DNA from: an uncultured Collinsella sp.
Lineage (GTDB): Bacteria > Actinomycetota > Coriobacteriia > Coriobacteriales > Coriobacteriaceae
NCBI GenBank assembly: GCA_958407555.1
Contig: CATYJC010000061.1
Coordinates: 1-10,161 of the forward strand
Reading direction: 5' to 3'
DNA: 10,161 nt
Each line of letters begins with the position of its first letter. Position 1 is the first letter of the stretch. This document shows positions 1 through 6,499 of the stretch, piece after piece. The notes under the pieces are model-generated. The model searched no databases. It was not told the DNA's origin and saw only the letters and a list, made by a program, of their open reading frames with translations. The translations under genes and the position numbers were made by a program.

Positions 1-63
1 CTGGGCGACGGGCTGTGAAGGCAACCCGATTGGCCCGCATCTGGAGTTTGTTTCTACGGCGTT

Positions 64-92
64 GGTATTACTTGGTATTCCTAAGTATTACC
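64..92. promoter_or_regulatory. operator-like dyad with 10-bp tandem repeats
   Basis: GGTATTACTT (64-73) faces AAGTATTACC (83-92) across a 9-bp centre. The two arms are inverted repeats with one mismatch. The same stretch also reads as three 10-bp tandem units, TTGGTATTAC, TTGGTATTCC and TAAGTATTAC (62-91). A second inverted repeat, TGGTATTC (73-80) and GAATACCA (102-109), overlaps it, and a TAGAAT that could serve as a plus-strand -10 box lies at 100-105. Repeats spaced one helical turn apart in AT-rich intergenic DNA are typical of a transcription-factor operator. The regulator and the controlled gene are not visible; the gene probably lies left of the window. The remainder of 1-164 holds no gene I can support, and I found no clear intrinsic terminator for the transporter operon there. 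Confidence 0.4.
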
Positions 93-164
93 CCGCAGAT
101 AGAATACCATACCCGGCCCTATGGAGACGGAGAAAAACGGATCATTTTGTTGCTGGGTAAGTAT

Positions 165-1544
165 TTAGAGCGTGATGATGTCCGAGATATTGAGGGCCCG
201 AGCGTCAGCGAAATCGTGCGTGGCAAGCAACAGCATACGGCCGTCGAGCAAGTCGAGCACGGCCTCGGCGCATGCGTCGCGCGCAGCGATGTCTAGACCG
301 GTAAAGGGCTCGTCCAGAATCACTGCGCCGCCCGGACACAGCAGGGCTCGGGCAATCTCGACGCGACGGCGCTGCCCGCCCGAGAGCTCGGCCACGCGGG
401 CATGCACATCGATCCCCGGTACCAGCAGGCGCAACAAGGCAGCGGCACTCGAGGCATTCACGCGTGCATCGGCGCACACCAGCACGTTATCCAAAGCAGA
501 GGCGTCCTCAACCAGGCGCGTATCCTGAAACACCATCGAGCACGGCGCGCACTCCCCCGCTGTCAACGAAAGCAGCGTCGACTTGCCCACGCCTGAAGCT
601 CCCATCACGCAGATACGCCCGCCCGCGGGCACGTTGAGCACCAGACCATCCAGCGCCGGAGCCCAGGGTGCCCGGTCGCCCACGGCGAGCGCAAGCTCCG
701 CCGCAGCCCCGCCACCAGCAGAGCCGCCCGCACGCCCGCGCAGTCCATGCCCATGTGCCCGCACGGCCGCGCGCCACGCCACGGGTCCCGAAACCCGCAG
801 CAGCCACACCAGCACGCGCTCACACGCCCACGAGGCGGCAACGACCAACACGGTCCACGCCAGCAGATCAGCCGTCTCGATGAGCAGCTTCGCCTGATAG
901 ATGCGTTCGCCCACGGTGCCCGTCGCCATGCCGATGAGCTCCGCCGCCACGCCGGCCTTCCAGCTCATGCCGATCACGGCACGCGCACACGAAAGCACAA
1001 ACGGCAGGACCTCGCGCCAGGTATGGGCGCAAAACAGTCGCCAGCCCCGCACGCCATGCAGACGAAACATCTGCTCCAGCGGTTTATCCGCTTGCGTCAA
1101 ACCCTCGACCAACGAAAAATACACGCCCGGAAGTGCCATCAAAAAGACCGCCGCAATGCTCACGCGCGCCGACCCCAACCAAATGAGCAGCAGGACCACC
1201 ACGCAGGCAACCGGTGTCGCCTTAACAAACGAAAGCGCCGGCGCCACCAAGCGGGCAAACGTCAGCGATCGCACCGAGACTCCCGCCAGTACGCCGCCGC
1301 ACACCGCGGCAAGCGCCAGCCCGCCCAAGATTCGCGCACCCGAGCCTGCCAGAATCGCCCATGTGCCGGCATCGCATACCAGTCGCAGCAACGCCACCAC
1401 GACGGCGCCCGGCCCCGGCAAAATCAACGGCTGCGCCACGAAACCCGCCATCAGCACCCACACGGCAAGCCAAAAGGCGGCAACGGCACCTGCTGCCGCC
1501 ACCGCCTTCATACGCTCTGTCATTTGTCGAGCAAACGCACGCAC
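165..1544 (-). CDS. NitT/TauT-type ABC transporter, permease fused to ATPase
   Basis: This 459-residue protein joins both cytoplasmic-membrane parts of an importer. Residues about 15-255 form the permease, with several hydrophobic helices and a coupling-loop region near 157-205 (LHGVRGWRL, then SWKAGVAAELIG) typical of the nitrate/sulfonate/taurine/thiamine-precursor class. A Gly/Ala/Arg-rich linker (about 256-285) leads to the ATPase. There Walker A is GASGVGKST (315-323), the Q-loop Gln is 340, the signature LSGGQ is 387-391, Walker B is AVILDEP (407-413) and the switch His is 443, so all catalytic motifs are present. The fusion is unusual because these are normally two genes. The ATPase is also compact: Walker A Lys to Q-loop Gln spans only 19 residues, about half the family norm. 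The start is GTG at 1544 because GGAG sits 6 nt upstream; the internal ATG at 1523 has no Shine-Dalgarno. It begins 3 nt after the solute-binding gene, so it very likely serves that protein. The substrate is unknown. Confidence 0.88.
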   Translation of the reverse strand: MRAFARQMTERMKAVAAAGAVAAFWLAVWVLMAGFVAQPLILPGPGAVVVALLRLVCDAGTWAILAGSGARILGGLALAAVCGGVLAGVSVRSLTFARLVAPALSFVKATPVACVVVLLLIWLGSARVSIAAVFLMALPGVYFSLVEGLTQADKPLEQMFRLHGVRGWRLFCAHTWREVLPFVLSCARAVIGMSWKAGVAAELIGMATGTVGERIYQAKLLIETADLLAWTVLVVAASWACERVLVWLLRVSGPVAWRAAVRAHGHGLRGRAGGSAGGGAAAELALAVGDRAPWAPALDGLVLNVPAGGRICVMGASGVGKSTLLSLTAGECAPCSMVFQDTRLVEDASALDNVLVCADARVNASSAAALLRLLVPGIDVHARVAELSGGQRRRVEIARALLCPGGAVILDEPFTGLDIAARDACAEAVLDLLDGRMLLLATHDFADARALNISDIITL

Positions 1545-1547
1545 GGG

Positions 1548-2603
1548 CTACTCCATGCAGTAGAAATCGTCAGCCGGGAGCTTGCCGCCCACGGCGCTCG
1601 CGTCCGCATCGGCCAGCACCTGCAGGTACCCACCGAGCGCCGCCTTCATATCCCTCCCCGTCTGGCACACGAGCATGCACCCTGGAATCGCCTTTTCGGC
1701 AATCGCGGCGTTATCCACGATACCCGCATCGACCACGGCCTGAGCCCAGTCCGCCGGCGCCGCGTTCACGGCCTCAACGCTCGCAGCATGGCAGCTCAGG
1801 AATTCCGCCACGGCCTCGGGATGCTCCTCGGCAAAGGCACGGCGCACCACGGTCACGCCCGTCAGCAGGCGCGAACCCGTGTCACCTGCCAGCTCATCCC
1901 ACACATCGGTCAGACTTACCGGAGCCGACAGCCTGCCTTCGCTCTTTGCGATGGCAGCGGTCTTGAACGGCTCGGGCAGCACGCCCACGGCAGAAGGATC
2001 GGCAAGCAGGGCCGACAGCACCTCGGTGGGCTCGCTCTTAAACTCAAGCGCCACCTGGCCGGCCAGGCCCGCGCGCCCCAGCAGGTAGTTCATGACGTAC
2101 TCCGGCGTGGTGCCCTTGCCCGTCATATAGACGGTATGGCCCGCCAAATCGCCAAACGAGGTCACACTCGCGTCGCCCGTCACAACGTTCAGCACGCCCA
2201 GCGTGTTGATGTCGATGACCTGCACCGCGCCCTCAGTCTTGTTATAGAGCACGCTCGCCACGTTGGCGGGCACCAGGGCAATGTCGATATCGCCCTGAAT
2301 GACCTTGGGCACAATCTCATCGGCGGCAGTATTGATCGCAAAGTCGAACTCATTGTCCGTCTCGCCATCGACTGCCCGGTCCATAAACTGCACCAGACCA
2401 ATCGAGGTCGGCCCCTTGAGCGAGGCGACGCGCACCTCGACCGGCTCTGCAGCAGCACCGGCGCCGTCCGTGGCAGCCGAGCCCGCGGCGGACCCGGCAC
2501 CGGCAGCCCCGCCGACACAGCCCGCGAGTGCGAGCGACAGCGCACCCGCGGCAAGCGCCGAGGCAAACCCCCGGCGCGACATCTCAAAATCAAACGCGCG
2601 CAT
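1548..2603 (-). CDS. ABC transporter solute-binding lipoprotein, NitT/TauT class
   Basis: This 351-residue protein is the extracytoplasmic solute receptor of the fused transporter that follows. Residues 8-29 are a lipoprotein signal: SRRGF (9-13) resembles a twin-arginine motif, a hydrophobic stretch follows, and LALAGC ends at Cys29, the predicted lipidation site. A low-complexity Gly/Ala/Ser tether runs to about residue 55. The mature part has the periplasmic-binding-protein II look of the NMT1/SsuA/TauA family: a first strand VRVASLKGPTSIG, then DIALVPANVASVLYN, NTLGVLNVV and a hinge region with KGTTPEYVMNYLL. Start choice: the ATG at 2603 has GAGGGG 11 nt upstream. A GTG at 2612 would lie only 2 nt after that site, and the ATG at 2582 (directly before SRR) has a poor site, though it would give a more standard signal length. 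The gene starts 2 nt after the hydrogenase stop, which implies co-transcription. The ligand (sulfonate, pyrimidine precursor, oxyanion or other) cannot be read from sequence. Confidence 0.85.
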   Translation of the reverse strand: MRAFDFEMSRRGFASALAAGALSLALAGCVGGAAGAGSAAGSAATDGAGAAAEPVEVRVASLKGPTSIGLVQFMDRAVDGETDNEFDFAINTAADEIVPKVIQGDIDIALVPANVASVLYNKTEGAVQVIDINTLGVLNVVTGDASVTSFGDLAGHTVYMTGKGTTPEYVMNYLLGRAGLAGQVALEFKSEPTEVLSALLADPSAVGVLPEPFKTAAIAKSEGRLSAPVSLTDVWDELAGDTGSRLLTGVTVVRRAFAEEHPEAVAEFLSCHAASVEAVNAAPADWAQAVVDAGIVDNAAIAEKAIPGCMLVCQTGRDMKAALGGYLQVLADADASAVGGKLPADDFYCME

Positions 2604-2605
2604 CG

Positions 2606-4417
2606 CTAGCACGTCCCCTCGTTAGGCATCGTCCATGCGTGATGGTCGGTATGCAGCAGCTCCTCAGCCAGCGGCGAGAGCGGCTCGCCCAAGAACTCGC
2701 GGTAGCACGCCTGGACATCGGGATTCTCGTGCGAGAAACGAATGTCCGCAGCGGCATCCAGGCCCCAGAGCACCTGGCCACGCTCGGCTGCCAGCTCGCA
2801 GCCGTCGTGGATGGGCTGACCGCCGCCACCGACGCAGCCGCCCGGGCACGCCATAACCTCAACGAAGTCATAGCTCACGCGGCCGTCGCGAATCGCGTCG
2901 AGCAGACGGGCAGCGTTGCCCAGCCCGTGTGCCACGGCGACGCGCACCTTAGTGCCATCGATATCGGCGACGGCCTCCTTCCAGCCGTCCAGGCCGCGCA
3001 CATCGGTAAAGAAGTCGGCGTCGGGGTTCTTGCCCGTCACCAGGTAATAGGCCGAGCGCACGGCGGCCTCCATCACGCCGCCCGTGGCGCCAAAGATCAC
3101 ACCCGCACCCGTGCCAAAGCCCAGCGGCGTATCGAGCGGCTCCTCAACTAGCGTATCCACGCTCACGTGGCTCGCGCGGACCATGCGCACCATCTCGCGC
3201 ACCGTCAGCGCAACGTCCACATCGGGCGTGCCGCCCTCGCCCACCATGCTCGGCAGCGCGCACTCGGCCTTCTTGGCCGTGCACGGCATCACGGACACCA
3301 CAAACAGGCGCTCGGGCTCCACGCCCAGCACCTTGGCGTAGTAGGTCTTGGCGATGGCGCCGAACATCTGCTGCGGCGACTTGGACGTGGACAGGCTGTC
3401 GACAAACTCGGGGTAACGCGCCTTCACAAAGCGTACCCAGCCCGGGCAGCAGCTCGTGAACATGGGCCAGCTGCGGCTGTCGCCCTCGCCCTTGGCGGCC
3501 TTACCCAGGCGCTCGAGCAGCTCGGAGCCCTCCTCCATAATGGTGAGATCGGCCGAGAAATCGGTGTCGAACACGTACTCAAAGCCCACGCGGCGCAGCG
3601 CACAGGCCAGGCGCTCGACGGTGGCCTCATCGCGCGGAATGCCGAGCTCCTCGCCCCAGGCGCTACGCACGGCCGGCGCAATCTGCACCAGCACGATCTT
3701 GTCGGGATCGGCGATGGCGTCAAACACGGTCTCGGTGTCGTCGCGCTCGCGCAGCGCGCCCGTCGGGCAATGCGTGATGCACTGGCCGCACGCGACGCAA
3801 TCGGTCTTGCCGATCGGCACGCGCCCGCGGGTGCCCACGGCGGTATGCGTGGCGCGGTTGGTCAGATCCCAAATCCCTAGGCCCTGTACGCTCTCGCACA
3901 CCTTGATGCAGCGCATGCATTTAATGCACTTGTCGTTTTCGCGGATGATGGGGAAATCGAAATCCCAGCCCTCGCCCGCCAAATGCCTTTGATACGGCAG
4001 ATAGAAAATGCCCAGGTCGTTGGCAATGGTCTGCAGGTTGCAGTTACCGCTGCGCACACAGCTCGTGCAGCGTGAATCGTGCTGCGAAAGCAGCAGCTGC
4101 ACGTTGGTGCGGCGCGCCTCGCGGGCCTTGGGGCTGTTGGTGTGGACCACCATGCCATCGAGCACGTAGTTGTTGCAGGCGGCAACCAGCTGGTCGCAGC
4201 CCTCAACCTCGACCACGCACACGCGGCAGCCGCCGATCTCGTTCAGATCGCGCAGGTAGCACAGGGTGGGAATCTGGATGCCGACGGACTTGGCCGCGTC
4301 CAGGATCGTGGTGTGCTCGGGCACCACGACCTCGCAATTATCGATAGTGAGCTTGACCATATTGAGTGCTCCGCTTTCGGTGTTATCGCTGACAGTGGGG
4401 TTGTTGAGCTCTACCAT
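2606..4417 (-). CDS. hydA: [FeFe]-hydrogenase, CpI-like, four accessory clusters
   Basis: This 603-residue cytoplasmic enzyme interconverts protons plus electrons with H2. From the N-terminus: a plant-type [2Fe-2S] domain (Cys53, 64, 67, 81); a NuoG-like His-ligated [4Fe-4S] site (His113, Cys117, 120, 126); two bacterial-ferredoxin [4Fe-4S] motifs (Cys164/167/170/174 and 207/210/213/217); then the H-cluster domain. The three H-cluster signatures are intact: TSCCPGW (321-327), MPCTAKKAE (377-385) and EVMACPGGCVGGGGQP (520-535), placing the ligands at Cys324, 379, 524 and 528. By alignment from memory with Clostridium CpI, the proton-path residues Cys323, Glu296, Glu299 and Ser343 are also kept, so it should be active. 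A small-subunit-like tail follows (about 560-595). The ATG at 4417 overlaps the previous gene by 7 nt and has a strong Shine-Dalgarno; an internal Met20 is the alternative start. Linkage to a GltD-like gene points to group A2. No HydE, HydF or HydG maturase is in the window. Confidence 0.96.
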   Translation of the reverse strand: MVELNNPTVSDNTESGALNMVKLTIDNCEVVVPEHTTILDAAKSVGIQIPTLCYLRDLNEIGGCRVCVVEVEGCDQLVAACNNYVLDGMVVHTNSPKAREARRTNVQLLLSQHDSRCTSCVRSGNCNLQTIANDLGIFYLPYQRHLAGEGWDFDFPIIRENDKCIKCMRCIKVCESVQGLGIWDLTNRATHTAVGTRGRVPIGKTDCVACGQCITHCPTGALRERDDTETVFDAIADPDKIVLVQIAPAVRSAWGEELGIPRDEATVERLACALRRVGFEYVFDTDFSADLTIMEEGSELLERLGKAAKGEGDSRSWPMFTSCCPGWVRFVKARYPEFVDSLSTSKSPQQMFGAIAKTYYAKVLGVEPERLFVVSVMPCTAKKAECALPSMVGEGGTPDVDVALTVREMVRMVRASHVSVDTLVEEPLDTPLGFGTGAGVIFGATGGVMEAAVRSAYYLVTGKNPDADFFTDVRGLDGWKEAVADIDGTKVRVAVAHGLGNAARLLDAIRDGRVSYDFVEVMACPGGCVGGGGQPIHDGCELAAERGQVLWGLDAAADIRFSHENPDVQACYREFLGEPLSPLAEELLHTDHHAWTMPNEGTC

Positions 4418-6243
4418 TCCAGGTTCCTCCCTCCGCGGAACGCGCCAAAACCAAAGTGGTCGCAACGCAGGCAGCGGCTTGCCTCCTGGCGCGCCTCCTC
4501 CTCGGTAAGGCCCTGCTCGACCAGATTCCAATCGTGAATACGCTCGCCGGCCTCGCGCTCACCCAGCTCGCAGCGGCCGCACTCGTGCTTGCCCTTAAAC
4601 TGAACGGTCGGCAGCTCCACGTCGAGCTTGATCTTGTGGTCGAAGCCCAGATAGCGGTCGATGTTTGCCGAAGCCACGCGGCCGGCGTTGATGGCACGGA
4701 TGACGGTGGCGGGGCCGGTCTGGCAGTCGCCGCCGCTAAAGAGGCCATCGAAGTTGGGCACGGCACCGTCCGAGTCGGTGACCACGCAACCCCACTTGCA
4801 GGCGATGCCCATGTCCTCAAACGGCTTGGAATCGATGTCCTGGCCAATGGCGACAAACACGCGCTCGCAGGGGATGACGCGCTCGGGCGTAGCGGCGGCA
4901 CGCGGAGCCGGACGACCGCGGCGGGGCTCGCCGATAATCTGCGGTTGCACGCGCAGGCCGCTCACGCGACCATCTTCGCCCGTCTCGATGGCGAGCGGCG
5001 CCGTGAGCTCCAGCACCTCACAGCCCTCGGCCTGGGCACCGGCAATCTCGGCGTCCTGGGCCGTCATATCGCAGATGCGACGGCGGTAGACGATGCTTAC
5101 CTTTTCGGCACCGCAGCGCACGGCGGAGCGTGCCACGTCCATGGCAACGTTGCCGCCGCCGATGACGCACACGCGCTGGCCGCTCAGGTCGGGCAGCTCG
5201 TCATCGCCGATGGCGCGCAGCATCTTGACGGCCGATTCCACGCCGGGCGCCTCTTCACCCGGAAGGCCGAGCTTCTTGTCACTGTGGGCACCGATGGCCA
5301 GGTAGACGGCATCGAACTCGTCGCGCAGACGGGCGAGCTCCTCGCCGCTCACGGAGTGGTCGAGCTCCACGTCGATGCCGGCGCTCAAGATCCAGTCGAT
5401 CTCGGCCTGCAGGCGCTCGCGCGGCAGACGATAGCTGGGGATGCCGTAGCGCAGCATGCCGCCCAAGTGGTGGCGCTGCTCAAAAATGGTCACCTTGTGG
5501 CCCATCACGGCCAGGTAGTAGGCACAGGAAAGGCCGGCCGGGCCGCCGCCGATCACGGCGACGCGCTTACCGGTGTTGTCCACTACATGTGGCTTGTGGT
5601 CGTTGAGGTCGCTATGCTCAACGGCAAAACGCTTGAGGGCGAGGATGTTCATGGGGTCGTCGACCATGCCACGGCGGCAATGCATCTCGCAGGGATGCTC
5701 GCACACCAGGCCACAGACGAGCGGTAGCGGGTTGTTCTTGCGGATGACCTTGACGGCGTCGGCATAACGGCCTGCCTCGACGAGCGAGATGTAACCAGGA
5801 ATGTCGACGTGCGCCGGGCAGCCCGAGACACACGGGACGCGAGCCTCGCGGTCAAAGCCGCAGGAGTGCTCGCGGATGTGGTGCTCAAAATCGTCGCGGA
5901 AGCCGCGAATGGCCGTGAGTGCCATGGCGCCAGCTTCGTAGCCGATGGCGCAGTCGCTCGAAAGGTAGATGGTGCGGGCCGTGCGCTCAATCAAGTTGAG
6001 CGTGGACTCGTCGGCGCGGCCCTCGAGCACATCGGCGAGCAGGTCGCTCAGCGCGCTCAGGCCCACGCGGCAGGGCGTGCACTTGCCGCAGCTCTGGGTG
6101 GAGCACAGGTTGACGAGCGCCGCCGTAAACTCGACGGGGCACGGGGCGAGTGAACTCACCGCCAGACGACGTCCGAGTGCATCGTGCAGGTCGTCCATGA
6201 CGGCCTGAGCGTGGCTGCGTTCCATTACGTGCAGTCGAGCCAT
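4411..6243 (-). CDS. NuoF-like Fe-S domain fused to GltD-like NAD(P)H oxidoreductase
   Basis: This 610-residue flavoprotein is the probable NAD(P)H partner of the hydrogenase. Residues about 30-125 match the C-terminal [4Fe-4S] domain of NuoF/HydB (SCGKCTPCRVG with Cys52, 55, 58, then Cys98 in SSDCAIG), but the NADH- and FMN-binding part of NuoF is missing. Residues about 126-205 resemble the N-terminal domain of the glutamate synthase small subunit, with Cys138/142 and Cys177/181/185/189 for two [4Fe-4S] clusters. The rest is a two-Rossmann oxidoreductase: IGGGPAG (231-237) for FAD, IGGGNVAMD (361-369) for the pyridine nucleotide, YRRR (386-389) hinting at NADPH, and SGGD (503-506) at the second FAD-contact site. 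Two CxxC pairs near the end (555/558, 591/594) may hold another metal centre. The ATG at 6243 has GAGGGG 5 nt upstream. There is no glutaminase or large-subunit gene, so glutamate synthesis is unlikely. It is the first gene of the operon. Confidence 0.88.
   Translation of the reverse strand: MARLHVMERSHAQAVMDDLHDALGRRLAVSSLAPCPVEFTAALVNLCSTQSCGKCTPCRVGLSALSDLLADVLEGRADESTLNLIERTARTIYLSSDCAIGYEAGAMALTAIRGFRDDFEHHIREHSCGFDREARVPCVSGCPAHVDIPGYISLVEAGRYADAVKVIRKNNPLPLVCGLVCEHPCEMHCRRGMVDDPMNILALKRFAVEHSDLNDHKPHVVDNTGKRVAVIGGGPAGLSCAYYLAVMGHKVTIFEQRHHLGGMLRYGIPSYRLPRERLQAEIDWILSAGIDVELDHSVSGEELARLRDEFDAVYLAIGAHSDKKLGLPGEEAPGVESAVKMLRAIGDDELPDLSGQRVCVIGGGNVAMDVARSAVRCGAEKVSIVYRRRICDMTAQDAEIAGAQAEGCEVLELTAPLAIETGEDGRVSGLRVQPQIIGEPRRGRPAPRAAATPERVIPCERVFVAIGQDIDSKPFEDMGIACKWGCVVTDSDGAVPNFDGLFSGGDCQTGPATVIRAINAGRVASANIDRYLGFDHKIKLDVELPTVQFKGKHECGRCELGEREAGERIHDWNLVEQGLTEEEARQEASRCLRCDHFGFGAFRGGRNLEW
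4425..4434 (-). promoter_or_regulatory. Shine-Dalgarno site setting the hydA start
   Basis: On the minus strand this reads GGAGGGAGGA and ends 7 nt before the ATG at 4417, inside the last codons of the upstream oxidoreductase gene. It is strong and correctly spaced. It therefore favours the start at 4417 over the open frame running back to 4531 and over the internal ATG 19 codons downstream. The overlap aATGgTAG suggests translational coupling of the two redox subunits. Confidence 0.8.
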
Positions 6244-6264
6244 AAGATCCCCTCTCACATGGCA

Positions 6265-6284
6265 GCCCGGAGGCGAGGCCGGGC
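6265..6284 (-). promoter_or_regulatory. leader hairpin just upstream of the oxidoreductase gene
   Basis: GCCCGG (6265-6270) and CCGGGC (6279-6284) form a perfect 6-bp GC-rich stem with an 8-nt loop in the leader RNA, ending about 10 nt before the Shine-Dalgarno of the first hydrogenase-operon gene. No U-run follows, so it is not a normal terminator. It could affect translation or RNA stability. It matches no riboswitch class I recognise. Confidence 0.35.
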
Positions 6285-6307
6285 GAAATTGCTACACGCA
6301 CAACACT

Positions 6308-6328
6308 GACCTATAAAGTTGTTAGGTC
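6308..6328 (-). promoter_or_regulatory. second leader hairpin or dyad in the hydrogenase operon
   Basis: GACCTA (6308-6313) and TAGGTC (6323-6328) are a perfect 6-bp inverted repeat around a 9-nt AT-rich centre. It lies between the proposed promoter and the first gene. It could be an RNA hairpin in the untranslated leader or a DNA operator. It does not match the Rex or FNR consensus as I know them, so the binding factor is open. Confidence 0.3.
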
Positions 6329-6382
6329 TCCACGCAGTTCGGCAGGCGGTATGAAATGTCACCATCAGCGGTGAAAATGAAC

Positions 6383-6412
6383 ATTATCGCAGATAAATGC
6401 CATATTTGATAA
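6383..6412 (-). promoter_or_regulatory. probable sigma-70-type promoter of the hydrogenase-transporter operon
   Basis: On the minus strand, TTATCA (6407-6412) and GATAAT (6383-6388) are separated by 18 bp. They match the -35 and -10 consensus at 4 and 5 of 6 positions. The site lies in AT-rich DNA between the terminator of the sugar operon and the oxidoreductase gene. It implies a leader of roughly 130 nt. The palindrome AACGCGTT (6413-6420) abuts the -35 box and could be a regulator site. Confidence 0.45.
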
Positions 6413-6430
6413 AACGCGTTACCAAACGAC

Positions 6431-6466
6431 AATGCCCCGCCCACGCAATCACGTGGGCGGGGCATT
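6431..6466 (-). terminator. intrinsic terminator of the alpha-glucoside PTS operon
   Basis: Arms at 6431-6445 and 6452-6466 are perfectly complementary over 15 bp, mostly GC, with a 6-nt loop. The hairpin starts 33 nt after the stop codon of the GH4 gene, in the right place to end leftward transcription. The following T-tract on the minus strand is poor (GTCGTTTGGT), so termination may rely on stem strength. It separates the sugar operon from the promoter of the hydrogenase operon. Confidence 0.85.
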
Positions 6467-6499
6467 GCTTCAGGCATGCGGCCAGCGACCCTGTTGCTT

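Noticed and set aside
1..40. A possible minus-strand gene start (ATG at 40) running off the left edge
   Set aside because: Only 13 codons are visible and the upstream bases show no convincing Shine-Dalgarno. It may be real but cannot be supported from this window.
15..296. A plus-strand open frame of 93 codons across the left intergenic region
   Set aside because: Its GTG start has no ribosome site, its second half is antisense to the ATPase gene, and the first half covers the operator-like repeats.
747..2609. A 620-codon plus-strand open frame across the two transporter genes
   Set aside because: It is rich in Arg, His and Gln, as expected from reading GC-rich genes backwards, with no domain I recognise. 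It lies wholly opposite well-supported coding sequence.
4418..4531. A 38-codon N-terminal extension of HydA
   Set aside because: It overlaps the end of the upstream gene, is of low complexity and precedes a strong ribosome site for the ATG at 4417.
4456..5727. A 423-codon plus-strand open frame opposite the GltD-like gene
   Set aside because: It is antisense to a gene with clear Fe-S and nucleotide-binding motifs and has a shadow-type Ala/His/Val composition.
4411..6243. Assignment as a true glutamate synthase small subunit
   Set aside because: There is no large-subunit gene, an extra NuoF cluster domain is fused in front, and the gene overlaps hydA, all of which favour a hydrogenase partner.
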